A stretch of 64,000 bases of DNA from Theropithecus gelada (GCF_003255815.1 NC_037669.1:52974945-53038944), one strand, 5' to 3'; shown: positions 45,013-56,980, counted from the stretch's first letter. Notes: generated by a model not told the origin, from the letters alone. Numbers and translations: made by a program.

Positions 45013-45285
45013 TTCTATTTCTCATTGTATGAACCACAGTTTAGCTCAGAACACATTGATGGATTTAGCATCTAGGTTGGGCAAGAAACGTTCTGCTTAA
45101 TTAAATGTGCATACTGTTATAAATTAATCAAATCACAGCTATAAGCCTACTGGCTCATGGAGAAAACAAGCTGTTAAGCTACTCAGGGTCAAGTTTCCAA
45201 GTGTCTCCATTACTGCTTGTTTGCCAACAGGTCTGGATGTTTTGCTAGTACGTGATGGTAGTCATCAAAGAAAATGTTGGTGTGG
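45013..45285. other. Unique segment
   Basis: Nothing recognised. Confidence 0.4.
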
Positions 45286-45434
45286 GGCTGGGCACGGTGG
45301 CTCACGCCTGTAATCCTAGCACTTTAGGAAGCCAAGGCAGGAGGACTGTTTGAGACCAGGAGTTCAAGACCAACCTGCCAAAATATCGAGACCCCACTTC
45401 TATTTTTAAAATTTTATAAAAAATTAAAAATAAA
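45286..45434 (+). mobile_element. Alu left monomer
   Basis: 'gggctgggcacggtggctca' to an A/T-rich end; only the left arm is present. Confidence 0.85.
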
Positions 45435-45557
45435 ATGTTGGGAGAAAAATAGTTCAGGAAGTGCTAGTGATTAACTGACTTTTTTTTCTTTTTTTTTCTA
45501 AAGCAAATCAAAAACAAACCATACTTGGGGGCTTTGGAATCAGAAAGACCTCGGTTT

Positions 45558-45862
45558 GGCCAGGGGTGGTGGCTCACACCTGTAATCCAAGCACTTTAGG
45601 AGGCTGAGGCAGGTAGATCACTTGAGGTTAGGAGTTTGAGACCAGCCTGGCCTATATGGTGAAACCCCTACTCTACTGAAAATATAAAAATTAGCTGGAT
45701 GTGGTGGTGTGTGCCTGTAATCCCGGCTACTCGGGAGGATGAGGCAGGAGATTCACTTGTACCCAGGAGGCGGAGGTTGCAGTGAGCTGAGATGGCACCA
45801 CTGCACTCCAACCTGGGCAACAGAGCTAGACTCCATCTCAAAAAAAAAAAAAAAAAAAAAGA
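45558..45862 (+). mobile_element. Alu with target-site duplication
   Basis: Plus-strand Alu; flanks 'agaaagacctcggtttg' and 'agaaagacctgagtttg'. Confidence 0.93.
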
Positions 45863-45879
45863 GAAAGAAAGACCTGAGT

Positions 45880-46045
45880 TTGAATCAGGAGTATGAGCTG
45901 TGTTGATAGTAGGCAAGTTACTTAATCTCTCGGAACCTGCCTCCTGGTCTTTAACATGGAGACGATAAAGACCCTACTTGGCAGAATGGTTCTCAAGATT
46001 AGCATCAATGTATGTAAAGCCTCTGGCACAGGGCCTCACCCTGGA
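45880..46045 (-). repeat. MIR fragment
   Basis: 'ggcaagttacttaatctctc' and 'gtaaagcctctggcaca' are minus-strand MIR motifs. Confidence 0.65.
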
Positions 46046-46059
46046 TAGGAGACTTACGA

Positions 46060-46924
46060 AAGGACAGGACAACTCTATGAAAACCATTATGGAGATTTCT
46101 CAAAGAACTAAAAATAGAACTACCATTAGACTCCAATCCCATTACTGGGTCTCTACCCAAAGGGAAAGACATCTGCACTCATGTTTATGACAGCACTGTT
46201 CACAATAGCACAGATACAGTGTCCATCAACCAAGGATTGAATAAAGAAAATGTGATACACACACACCATGGATCTACTCAGCCATAAAAAAAGAATGAAA
46301 TCACGTCTTTTGCAGCAACATGGAACTGGAGGCCATTATCCTAAGTGAAATAACCCAGAAACAGCCAGATACTGCTTGTTCTCACTTGTGACAGCTAAAA
46401 AATGGGTACACGTGAACATACAGAGTAGAAAAACACGCCTGTAATCTCAGAGCTTTGGGAGGCCGAGGTGGGCGGATCATGAGGTCAGGAGATCGAGACC
46501 ATCCTGGCTTACACGGTGAAACCCCATCTTTACTAAAAATACAAAACATCAGCCGGGCATGGTGGCGGGCGCCTGTAGTACCAGCTAGTCGGGAGGCTGA
46601 GGCAGGAGAATGGTGTGAACCCAGGAGGCGGAGCTTGCAGTGAACTGAGATCGTGCCACTGCACTCCAGCCTGCGTGACAGAGCGAGACTCCATCTCAAA
46701 AAAAAAGAAAAGAGAGAAGAAAAAGAAAAACAGACACTGGAGACTATAAAAAGTGGGAGGGGAGGGGGTTGGAGAATCACCTATTGGGTACAATGTTCAC
46801 TATTTGGGTGATGATGGGTACACTAAAAGCCCAGACTTCACCACTATGCATATACACATGTAAGAAAAATGCACTTGTACCCCCTAAATATATAAACTTT
46901 TTAAAAATTAAAAATAAATAAACA
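46060..46924 (+). mobile_element. L1 3' end (L1PA/PB-like), Alu-interrupted
   Basis: Plus-strand ORF2 tail and 3' UTR: 'gaaaaccattatggagattt', 'ccattactgggtctctaccc', 'gcagcaacatggaactggag', 'ttctcacttgtgacagct' and 'acccctaaatatataa'-type end. The A-rich end hosts the next Alu. 5'-truncated, non-coding. Confidence 0.88.
46433..46729 (+). mobile_element. AluY, slightly 5'-truncated, inside L1
   Basis: Starts at 'cacgcctgtaatctcagagc' and ends with an A/(gaaa) tail. Confidence 0.9.
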
Positions 46925-47217
46925 GGCCGGGCGCGGTGGCTCAAGCCTGTAATCCCAGCACTTTGGGAGGCTGAGGTGGGTCGATCACCTGAGGTCAGGA
47001 GTTTGATACCAGCCTGGCAAACATGGTGAAACCCCGTCTCTACTAAAAATACAAAATTAGCTGGGCGTGGTGGCGGCCTGTAATCCCAGCTACTTGGGAG
47101 GCTGAGACAGGAGAATTGCTTGAACCTGGAAGGTGGAGGTTGCAGTGAGCGGAGATCGCGCCACTGCACTCCAGCCTGGGCGACAAAGAGCGAAACATCG
47201 TCTCAAAAATAAACAAA
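46925..47217 (+). mobile_element. Alu (S-like) in L1 A-tail
   Basis: Plus-strand Alu starting 'ggccgggcgcggtggctcaa'. Its 3' end is tandemly repeated (next entry). Confidence 0.92.
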
Positions 47218-47310
47218 TCGCGCCACTGCACTCCAGCCTAGGCGACAAAGAGCAAAACTCCATCTCAAAAATAAATAAATAATCCGTCTCAAAAATAAAT
47301 AAACAAATGA
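47156..47310 (+). repeat. Tandem duplication of an Alu 3' end
   Basis: A unit of about 62 bp starting 'tcgcgccactgcactccagc' and ending '(aaaaataaa)caaa' occurs at 47156-47217 and 47218-47282, then a 27-bp partial third copy of its tail. Confidence 0.9.
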
Positions 47311-49261
47311 GGCAACAGACTCTGAAAAGAGCCCAAAGTCATCCAGCAGGTTTGCCGTGGGCCAGGCATAGAATCCCAAATTCCAGCAGCCTCCTCACTG
47401 TGCTGTGCTGTTCTCTTCTGCAAACCCACGGCCTTTCTAAACACCCAGCCTGTCCCTGGAGGCCACAGGTTATTGCATGTGTTCTCTTCTCTTTTGATAG
47501 CCAGCCAAGAAGAGGGAACGCAGGGTGACTCACCAGGTAAGCCAGTCCCCCGTCCCTAGTGACTCTTCCTGTTCAAGGAAGCATCTTTTGTGTTTCATGG
47601 TCTTTTTATTCCTCCCACTGTGGCTGTGCTCTGCTCAGATAATTCATAATGGGGGTACTTGTTGCTGTCTGAGGCCGCAGCTTGAGATGCTGACATTGAG
47701 ACCACCTAAAGCAGGGAGGGACCTGGGTCCTTAGCCTAGAGAGAGCTGCAGGGGAGAAGGGTGGACCAGCTGCCTGCCTCAGGGCTGCAGAGAGCAGGTC
47801 TGGGCAGAGAGGAGGGAACTGGGAGTGAAGGGGGTACATGTAGCCACTTGTCTGCAAGTCTGGCCTGGCCCTCCAGCCCTCTTGGGAGGGACACCTGGGA
47901 CTAGGGGGAGGCAGGAGCTACACAAAAGAGGACCTTAGAGATGGTGCATAGTTTTCACTATCTTGAAGACTCTTTGTTATTTAACACATGCCTCCCCTAC
48001 CCCCATGCTTGAAGGATGTTGGTAGGCTGTCACTGGTACTTCTTTCTGTTCCTGCTCTAAGCGTGCTCTGTTCACGCCCAGCACACCTTCCTGGTATGTG
48101 GCTCAGCCGGTCTCAGCTGCCAGCCAATCGTTCCTGACCTTCCTATTATGTCACCAGCAGCCAATCAGAGCTTCGGATCAGCACGCGCTCAGCAGTGTTA
48201 CTACCCGGAGTTGACAGAATCGTAGCCGAGAGCAAAGAGCATTTTAAATGGCTTTCTGAAAGCCAAAAATGCTTGCGAGTCGACCTCATTACTACTTTGG
48301 GAGAAATCCCAGTTGAGAACCAGTGATCAAACCTGACCCCTTTATTTTGCCCAGCGAGGGGAGGGGGCTTGGCCAGAGAGGTGCAGGAGTTGTTAGAGAG
48401 GCTGGACCAGACGCCCGGTCAGCTGCCCCCCAGGGTAGCGGTAGTGCGTGTTTTTATGGCGCCACTCCTGTACTCCTGAACTTTCTCTGTGTCTCCACCC
48501 CACACTGACTGATAAGCAGGCCACGCATGGATGCCAATTCTGCAGCAGAGATGGAGAAAGAGTCTGTGCGGCCCCAGAGAGGCCAGAAGAGGCACCTGCT
48601 TCTCGCTTTCCAGCTCCTGGAGTGCGGGACAAACCACAGGTCTCCCCTGTGGATTCTATGAGATTGAACCAATTCTTCTTTACGTCAATTACATGGAATC
48701 AAGTTTTCTTATGTCGCAGACCAAATGAGGCTTTTCCAAGACTTTCTACCTTGTTTTCTAGGCTTCTCCTTGACTGGGCGTGTGAGTTCCTTGGCAGGAT
48801 TGTCACAGATGGCTACTGTGGCCGTGAGTGATGCTCTTTGCCTAACTAGGTGTTCTGCCTACTTTGTAGGAAATGCGAGCTGGGCCGTGAGGAGTGTAGT
48901 CACACTTTCCAGCACAGCCGAGGTAGAGGACCTGACTCCTCTTGAGGCTGAAAGCTACCCTCTGCCTCGGTCGCCCTTCCCTCACCCCATTCTGATTTAC
49001 TTCATTCATGAGAGAACTTCTGCCTAGTCAGTGGTCTCCTTGCCTTCACTCCCACCTTCGTCTAATATAGGAGTCAGTAAATGATGGTCCTCAGGACAGA
49101 TCCATACCCCCTGGCTTTGTACATACATGTGTATTAGAACACAGCTGGGTTCTTTCATTTAAGTATTGTCTCATGGCTGCTTTCACACTACAGCAGCAGA
49201 GTTGAGAAGTTGTGACAAAGACTGTATGGTCCACAAGGCCACAGTTATTTACCCTTTGGCC
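47311..49261. other. Largest repeat-poor stretch of the intergenic half
   Basis: No Alu or L1 occurs over about 1.95 kb. It holds a small splice-bounded open segment (47501-47536), two CCAAT boxes (48124, 48161) and scattered CpGs around 48180-48440. Overlapping open frames on both strands at 48390-48830 carry no recognisable domain. No gene is claimed. Confidence 0.5.
48124..48165 (+). promoter_or_regulatory. Double CCAAT box, candidate regulatory site
   Basis: 'gccaatcg' and 'gccaatcag' lie 37 bp apart with 'ttatgtcacc' between. CCAAT pairs at about three helical turns are known NF-Y arrangements. No TATA or transcript evidence. Confidence 0.3.
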
Positions 49262-50010
49262 TGCTGACCCCGTAATCCATCCACCTGGCTGCCTCCGAGT
49301 GATCTCTTAAACCTCAGATCGAACCACACCACTCTTCTGCTTACAAAAAAAAAAAATCTATTGGGAGGCCAAAGCAGACGGATCACTTGAGGTTAGGAGT
49401 TCAAGACAAGTCTGGCCAACATGGTGAAACCTCATCTCTACTAAAAATAGAAAAATTAGCTGTGTGTGGTGGCACACACCTGTAATCCCAGCTACTCAGG
49501 AGGCTGATGCAGGAGAATCACTTGAACCCGGCAGGTGGAGGTTGCAGTGAGCCAAGATCATGCCACAGCACTCCAGCCTGGGCACAGAGTGAGACTGTCT
49601 GTAGATGGATGCTCCTTAGTGAGGCTCTTCATGACCTGGTCAACTTCCTTCCACTCCTCCCCTCCACCCTCTGTCTCTGCTCACCCTCGGCTCTCACATC
49701 CTCAGCTGTGCCCTTGACCAGGCCATGCCTGATGGCTAGAATGTCCTTCTCCTTTCACCGTCTGTCAAATGTCTAAATATCTCTTAAGACTAAATTCAAA
49801 TGTCACCTCCTCCTGCGCCCCTCCTAGATGCCTAGCTGAATTACCTGCTCCCTCCTCTGTGCTCCTAAGCTTTGTGGCTAGATAACCATCTGTGACTGCA
49901 ATGACATGTTTAGGTGTTTCTCTCTCCCATTAGACAGTGAGCTACTAGGAATCAGGAACCTTGTCTCATTGCCTTTTCTGCCCTGCCAGGAATGGAGCTG
50001 AACCATTTGG
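49262..50010 (+). repeat. LINE-2, interrupted by an Alu
   Basis: Plus-strand L2: 'gatcgaaccacaccactctt', 'ctcttcatgacctggtcaac', 'actaaattcaaatgtcacct', 'ttagacagtgagctactagg' and 'aaccttgtctcattgcc'. Confidence 0.82.
49362..49600 (+). mobile_element. 5'-truncated Alu inside L2
   Basis: Begins 'ttgggaggccaaagcagacg' and ends 'gggcacagagtgagactgtc' without a tail. Confidence 0.88.
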
Positions 50011-50272
50011 ATAAGTCAGAAGCAGACTTTTATAAAAGTGCCAAGAACTTGACTATAACATCTTGTTGATGCCATTTCTGGTAATCGACTAACTGGTTTC
50101 TCCTCCTTCTCTAAATTTCCTGGTGTCTGGAATAGCATAGGTACTTGGAAAATGAATGAGTATGTAATTGTATAAAACATATATTTTTCTTCTATTCTAA
50201 CATAAAATTGTGGGAAATACCTTGTCATATTCACTTTATCATCAAGTACATTCAAGACTTTAAAAAGAATTT

Positions 50273-50578
50273 GGCTGGGTGCAGTGGCTCACGCCTGTAA
50301 TCCAAACACTTTGGGAAGCTAAGGCAGGAGGATTACTTGAACCCAGGAGTTCGAGACCAGCCTGGGCAATATAGGGAGACCCCATCTCTACAAATAAATA
50401 TTAAAATTAGCTTAGTATGCTGGCACATGCATGTAGTCCCAGCTACTCAGGAGACAGAGGTAAGAGGATTGCTTGAGCCCTGGAGGCAGAGGTTGCAGTG
50501 ACCTGAGGTTGTGCCACTGCACTCCAGCCAGGCTACAGAATGAAACCCCATCTCAAAAAAACAAACAAACAAAAAAAA
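50273..50578 (+). mobile_element. Alu
   Basis: 'ggctgggtgcagtggctcac' to an (aaac)n-rich tail. Confidence 0.92.
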
Positions 50579-51165
50579 GTTTTCTACCTCCATCCAGAGA
50601 AGATATGCAAATGGCCAATAAGCACATAAAAAGATGCTCAACATCATTAGCCATCAGGGCAGTGCAGATAAAAGCAACAGTAAGACGCCGCTTCACACCT
50701 ATGGGGGTGTGAAAATTGATTTGCATCCATTTTGGTCTATAATCAAAATCTATAATCAAAAGGACAGATGGCCAGGCACAGTGGCTCATGTCGCTCACGT
50801 CTGTAATCCCAGCACTTTGGGAGACTGAGGCGGGCGGATCACGAGGTCAGGAGTTCGAGATCAGCCTGACCAACATGGTGAAACCCCATCTCTACTAAAA
50901 ATTCAAAAATTAGCCAGGTGTGGTGGCAGACGCCTGTAATCCCAGGAACTCAGGTGGCCGAGGCAGGAGAATCACTTGAAACCAGGAGGTGGAGGTTGCA
51001 GTGAGCTGAGATTGTACCACTGGACTCCAGCCTGGGCGACAGAGCAAGACTGTGTCTCAAAAAAAAAACAAAACAAAACAGATAACGTGTTGACAAGGAT
51101 GGGGAGTAAGTGGAACCCTTGTACATTGTTGGTGGGGATGTAACATAGTAAAGCTACTACACCTT
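50579..51165 (+). mobile_element. L1 fragment interrupted by an Alu
   Basis: ORF2 3' motifs 'gatatgcaaatggccaataa' and 'atgctcaacatcattagcc', then after the Alu 'acattgttggtggggatgta'. Confidence 0.82.
50770..51079 (+). mobile_element. Alu inside L1 fragment
   Basis: Plus-strand Alu whose start has a small duplication ('ggctcatgtcgctcacgtct'). Confidence 0.92.
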
Positions 51166-51270
51166 TAACTGGGTAAAGGTGACATGGGATCACTCTCTAT
51201 CATTTATTACAACTCCATGTGAATCTACAATGGTCTCAGAATAAAAAACTTAATTTAAAGACATACTCTA

Positions 51271-51618
51271 AGCCAGACGCAGTGGCTCGCACCTGTAATC
51301 CCACACTTTAGGAGGTCGAGGCAGAAAGTTCCCTTCAGGCCAGGAGTTTGAGACCAGCCTGGGCAAAAAGTGAGACCCTCATCTCTCCAAAAAATTTTAA
51401 AAATTCGCCAGATGTGGTAATGCACACACCTGGTCCCAGCTACAAGGAGGCTGAGGCAGGAGAATTGCTTGAGCCCAGGAGGTCAGGCTGCAGTGAGCCG
51501 TTTGTACCATGGCACTCCAGCCTAAGTGACAGAGTGAAACTCTGTCTCAAAAAATAAAAATGAAAACATCTGGCCCAAAGAAAATAATAAAATGAAATAA
51601 ATAAATAAAAATAAAAAC
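51271..51618 (+). mobile_element. Alu with a long simple-repeat tail
   Basis: 'agccagacgcagtggctcgc' to 'ctgtctcaaaaaataaaaat' with tail extended as (aaat)n. Confidence 0.9.
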
Positions 51619-51667
51619 GTACTCCACCTCTTTTCTGTACTTCTCCTTCTAAAATAAGAATTTCCCA

Positions 51668-51969
51668 GCTGGGTACGGTGGCTCACACCTGTATTCCCAG
51701 CACTTTGGGAGACCAAGATGGGCTGATTGATTGAGTCCAGAAGTTCAAGACAAGCCTGGGCAACATAGCAAGAACCCTGTCTCTACAAAAAAAGTAGAAA
51801 AAATTCACCGAGCATGGTGCACGCCTGTAGCCCCAGCTACCTGGGAGTGTGAGGTGGGAGGATCACCTGAGCCTGAGAGGTTGAGGCTGTAGTGAGCCGT
51901 GGTCCTCACTCTGCACTCCAGCCTGGGTGACAGAGTGAGATCCTGTCTCAAAACAAACCAACAACAAAA
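51668..51969 (+). mobile_element. Alu with target-site duplication
   Basis: Flanks 'aagaatttcccag' on both sides. Confidence 0.93.
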
Positions 51970-52132
51970 GAAGAATTTCCCAGGAGTAGCGTGTCTGTAT
52001 TCTGTAAATGATGTTGCTATTTGGTGGCATTGTTTTATTTGTCAGGAATCCTAGGCCTACCCTGTGGACTCTATGAGTCTCTCAAGAGCTGACCAAAGTT
52101 TTGGATGAAGCAAAAATCTTTATTGACTCCAG

Positions 52133-52454
52133 GCCGGGTGCAGTGGCTCACGCCTGTAATCCCAGCACTTTAAAGGCTGAGGTGGGTGGATCACATGAGG
52201 CCAGGAGTTCGAGACCAGCCTGGCTAACATGGCGAAACCCAATCTCTACTAAAAATAGAAAAATTAGCCGGGTGTGGTGGTGCACATCTGTAATCCCAGC
52301 TACTTGGGAGACTGAGGCAGGAGAATCACTTGAACCTGGAAGGCAGAGCTTGCAGTGCGCTGAGATCACACCACTGCACTCCAGCCTGGGTGACAAAATA
52401 AGACTCCATCTCAAAAAAAAAAACAAAAAAAAACAAAAAAAAACAAAAAAAAAA
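52133..52454 (+). mobile_element. Alu with (A8-9 C)n tail
   Basis: Plus-strand Alu whose tail is an evenly spaced A-run/C repeat. Flanks 'attgactccag' and 'atttactccag'. Confidence 0.92.
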
Positions 52455-52624
52455 TTTACTCCAGAAGGTGAAAAGATAACCATAATAACATCGTTAACAA
52501 ATGTTTAAATGTCTCTAAAATATGGTCTTATACCAAATAGCTGCAACTCAGTTCTCACATGTCTGTATATGTGTGTTACACATATAGACTGCATGTTTAA
52601 TATGGGGTATTCTGAGGATTCGAA

Positions 52625-52860
52625 ACTGGAAATGACCTGGTGTTGAATCCTGCCTTTACCATTTGTAGCTCTGTGGCTTTGGAGAAGTTTTCTTAACTTA
52701 TTTGAGTCTCAATTTCATTATATATTGAAAGAACGTTGTAGTATTTGCTCCACAGTGGTGTTGTGGCAATTAAAATTACATGAATTCCTGATTCATGGGA
52801 AAGCTCAATAAGTACCTGCCCCATAGTAAGGGCTCAGCTAGAGGTGGCTATTGTGATGAT
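52625..52860 (-). repeat. MIR
   Basis: Minus-strand MIR: 'gttgaatcctgcctttacca', 'gagtctcaatttcattatat' and 'ggcaattaaaattacatg'. Confidence 0.78.
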
Positions 52861-53547
52861 GAAATACCGAGGATGGCGGTGACGGGTATTTGTGGTTGAC
52901 TGTCAGGGTGGTGGTAGTAAGAGCCCGGAACCCAGTGAGTCCCTGGGTCCACTTGATCGTGGGTTTGTACTTAACCAGAGCCAGAGAAAAGACTTATATT
53001 GTCAGTTTTTTGGGAGGAAAAACAGGAGGAAGAGAACAAAGGCTTGGTTTCATTGGAGGCGCAACTGAATATTATTTTAAATGAAAGCTACAAAAACAGT
53101 GTGGAAAAACCACAGGAAGGGTGAGGCCAACTAAGGTTTGCATCGTGAGGTCAGCTGGTGGTTGACTGAGTCACAAAGCATTTTATACAAATCGTGATCT
53201 GACAATGACTATTTTCCTGGCTAAAACTCAGGAAAACTGAGTTTCAAAAGCAATTGTAAAAATATGTGTGACTTGTGGTATTTTATATATGAAAAGGTTT
53301 GTATATAACTTACATCAAATTTGGTTATACATCTACCTAGGTGTCTTTATTGAAAAAGAGTAGGATTACGTGACATCGCAACCTTGCTGGTTAACCTGAG
53401 CCTTCAGGTTGTGTGGCCTTCGGGATACGGGTCTGGGAGCTCTGCAAACATGTGTCAGGGTCTGGCTCTTCACAAGGCACTGGGAATGCAAAGCAGTCCC
53501 TGTTCCGAGGCACACACAGCATTGCACTTATAAAATTTAACAGAATG
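52861..53547. other. Intergenic, nothing recognised
   Basis: Unique-looking sequence. Confidence 0.45.
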
Positions 53548-53855
53548 GGGCTGGGCGCCGTGGCTCACACCTGTAATCCCAGCACTTTGGGAGGCTGCAG
53601 CAGGAGGATCACTTGAGCCCAGGACTTCAAGACCAGCCTAGGCAACACAGTGAGACCCTGTCTCTACAAAAAATTAGCCGGGCATGGTGGCGTGCACCTG
53701 TAGTCCAAGCTACTCGGGAGGCTGAGGTGGGAGGATCACTTGAGCCTGGGAGATTGAGCCTTCAGTGAACTGAGGTCATGCCACTTCACCCCAGCCTGGG
53801 CAACAGAGTTAGACCCTGTCTCAACAACAACAACAAAAGTAACAAAACAAAACGA
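53548..53855 (+). mobile_element. Alu
   Basis: 'ggctgggcgccgtggctcac' to a (caa)n tail. Confidence 0.92.
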
Positions 53856-54019
53856 AAGACAGAGAGACACGTAATAAATAAAAGTCAGTGACCTGCGAAT
53901 GCTTTATATATTATTCAAAGATAATATTGAAACAAAAATAACTATGAAGGTCATCTTCATGTTTCTGGCACTTGAAAATTAGTGTATAGCAGTGATGTAT
54001 TAGGCAACAGAAAGCTTAG

Positions 54020-54180
54020 AAATGGAAAGAAAGATCTGGGTTTGGGTACAGGCTCTGCCCTTTATTCATTGTGTGACTTTCGCCAGGTCACTTAACCTCT
54101 CTGCTTCGGTTTCATCATGGGTTAAAAAATGAACGATAACACCCAGGTAATTGGTTTGGTATAAAATTGAGATGAGTTGA
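54020..54180 (-). repeat. MIR
   Basis: Minus-strand MIR: 'tgtgtgactttcgccaggtc' and 'acttaacctctctgcttcgg'. Confidence 0.82.
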
Positions 54181-54412
54181 GTGTTATTGAAATATAAAGT
54201 AATATTATGGGAAATCACTGTGAATTTTCTTAGTTGGAGGCTGCTTATAGAGAACCCAAGATCACAGAATTGCATTATGTCAAGATGTGTTTGTTTTTCA
54301 CATTTTAGGCCAAAATTAAAGAGAGAAGTAAAATTCCAGATCACACTCCTTCAGACCACTGCATGAGCTTCATTTATCAATTTTCCCATCTTTTTTCTTT
54401 CAAAAGCTTTAA
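54181..54412. other. Unique segment
   Basis: Nothing recognised. Confidence 0.4.
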
Positions 54413-54706
54413 GGGACTGGGTGTGGTGGCTCCCACCTGTAATCCCAGCACTTTGGGAGGCCAGGGTGGGAGTATCACCTGAGCCCAGAAGTTTGAGACC
54501 AGCCTGGGCAAAATAGTAAGATCTCGCCTCTACAGATAAATTTTTAAAAATCAACTTAGCATGGTGGCACATGCCTGTAGTACCAGCCACACAGTAGCCT
54601 GAGGCAAGAGGATAATTGAGCCCAAGGGGTCAAGGCTGCAGTGAGCCATGATGAGACCACTGCACTCCAGCATGGGTGACAGGTAGACCCTGTCTCAAAA
54701 AAAAAG
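54413..54706 (+). mobile_element. Alu (J-like)
   Basis: 'ggactgggtgtggtggctcc' to 'ccctgtctcaaaaaaaaagg'. Confidence 0.9.
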
Positions 54707-54796
54707 GTAGAGGATGGCTTTAGGATTTCCAATTGGCAAAAGAGAAATCTGTGTCTACACTGGGAGGGCAAATGATTATCAAAATCAATTTCTTTT

Positions 54797-55074
54797 AGTT
54801 ATTTATTTATTTTGAGACGGAGCTTCGCTCTTGTTGCCCCTGCTGGAGTGCAGTGGTGCGATCTCGGCTCACTGCAACCTCCGCCTTCCAGGTTCAAGTG
54901 ATTCTCCTGCATCCCCAGGCATGTGCCACTGCCCAGCTAATTTTTTGTATTTTTAGTAGAGACGGTTTTTCACCATGTTGGCCAGGCTGGTCTCGAACTC
55001 CTGACCTCAGGTGATCCACCTGCCTCGGCCTCCCAAAGTGCTGGGGTTTCAGGAGTGACCCACCGTGCCCAGCC
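54797..55074 (-). mobile_element. Alu with target-site duplication
   Basis: Minus-strand Alu with a small left-arm deletion. Flanks 'tcaaaatcaatttctttta' and 'tcaaaatcagtttcttaaa'. Confidence 0.92.
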
Positions 55075-55095
55075 TCAAAATCAGTTTCTTAAAAG

Positions 55096-55865
55096 GTTGT
55101 ACAGAAAGGGTCAGACCCGTGAGAGAGAGAGTTCTTTGGTCATGATGTTTGTTGTGAGCACAGGAAGGCCAGCATAGGGAGAGTCAGGAGTTCCCTTACT
55201 TTGCACGTCTAAATAGAGGGATACTGTGCTAGATTTAGGGGGAAAAAAAGGACGAGAGAGTTATGGTAAATCTAGAAGACAGTAATGGGAGTCTAAGTTG
55301 AAGTTACTCCACAAATAATAACTGAGCACATATTTTATGCCAGAGCTTGTGCAAGGCAATAGGGATGGGAAAATGTAAATGGTTGTATTCATCCATTGGT
55401 GTTCTAGGTAAGAGGACTTGGTGTCAGTAGACTGAGGTTCAAATCCTGGCTCTGCCACCTGACCCATGGCTCTGGGGAACTGGTGGTGTCAGCAATGTAG
55501 ACAGTTATAATTCCATGTAATATGTGCACTAGCAAAGGTCTGTGCAGGCCGTGTGGGAAGCTCAGGGCAAGATAGTTTCTTAAGATTATGCTTCGAGGGT
55601 TTCCCTTTTCCAAACATATGAAATGACAGATAAATGATACAAAGAGACAGAAAAAAAAAAAAAAAAACCACCATACTGAAACATGTAATACATATCTCCA
55701 TGGAGTAATAACAAAGATACATGAGTGGCAAATGGGCCTGCAAGGCTCTGGGTGGAGAAGCAGGAATTGGGTTTTTACGCAGTGACAGGCATGGCAAGGG
55801 CACCAAGCAAAGTGCAAGAACAACTCAGACCTCCTGCTTCAAACGGGGGCCTGGGGAAGGGTCTC
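55096..55865. other. Intergenic with MIR trace
   Basis: A minus-strand MIR piece at 55425-55500 ('aggttcaaatcctggctctg'). The rest is unclassified. Confidence 0.5.
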
Positions 55866-55869
55866 TTTT

Positions 55870-56178
55870 TCCTTTTCTTTCTTTTTTTTTTTTTTCTTGA
55901 CACAGAGTCTCGCTTTGTCGCCCAGGCTGGAGTGTGATGGCGTGATCTCGGCTCACTGCAACCTCCACCTTCCGGATTCAAGTGATTCTCCTGCCTCAGC
56001 CTTCTGAACAGCTGGGATTACAGGTGCCCACCACCACACCCGGCTAATTTTTGTATTTTTAGTAGAGATGGGGTTTCACTGTGTTGGTCAGGCTTGTCTT
56101 GAACTCCTGACCTCGGGTGATCCACCCGCTTTGGCCTCCCAAAGTGCTGGGATTACAGGTGTGAGCCACTGCGCCAGG
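55870..56178 (-). mobile_element. Alu with target-site duplication
   Basis: Flanks 'ggggaagggtctctttttc' and 'agggaagggtctctttatt'. Confidence 0.93.
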
Positions 56179-56670
56179 AAAGGGAAGGGTCTCTTTATTC
56201 AAATACGCACATGCACATGCACAGATACCTTGCATCTGTGAAAGGAAGCTAAGAAATCTGCAGCTGGCAGCTATTTGGACCTATGGCTTATAAACATGTT
56301 TCTCGGGAGACAGAGAAACCAAGACTTGGGCCAGTCTTTGCAGTGACTTGGGGCCTGGAACTGCATTTCCCCTCTATGAGTGGAGAGCCCAGGCACCAAC
56401 AGAAACTCAGTTCTGGATTAGGAGCTAGAGGGGCTGGATGGAGGCAGCTAGAAACTGCTAGACAGGAAAGAGGGAGTGCAGCAGAGAGACTGCGGTGATC
56501 AAGAGGGGAAAAGTGCCCTCAAGAAGACTGAGCAAACCAAAATCCCAAAGTCTATTAGGAAAATCAATGATAATAAGATACAGAATGAAACAAAATCAAC
56601 AATCAAGAAGAGATGAATTCATTCCAGGTAAAATGAAAATGAAACAACAACCTGAATTTAAGATGACTTG
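56179..56670. other. Unique segment
   Basis: Nothing recognised. Confidence 0.4.
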
Positions 56671-56980
56671 GTCGAGCGCGGTGGCTCACATCTGTAATCC
56701 CAGCACTTTGGGAGGCCAAGGCAGGTGGATCACTTGAGGCCAGGAGTTCGAGACCAGCCTGGCTAACATGGTGAAACCCCATGCCTACTAAAAATACAAA
56801 AATTAGCCAGGTTTGGTGGCGGGCCCCTGTAGTCCCAGCTACTCAGGAGGCTGAGGCACGAGAATTGCTTTAGCCCATTGAGGTGGCGGTTACAGTGAGC
56901 CAAGATTGCACCACCGCACTCCAGGCTGGGCAACAGAGCAAGGGCCTATCTCAAAAAAACAAAACAAAACAAAAAAACTG
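56671..56980 (+). mobile_element. Alu
   Basis: 'gtcgagcgcggtggctcaca' to a (caaaa)n tail. Confidence 0.92.

Noticed and set aside
48390..48830. Cluster of overlapping open frames on both strands (up to 127 codons)
   Set aside because: No domain, start context, splice or codon-bias evidence favours one frame; kept only as a repeat-poor region.
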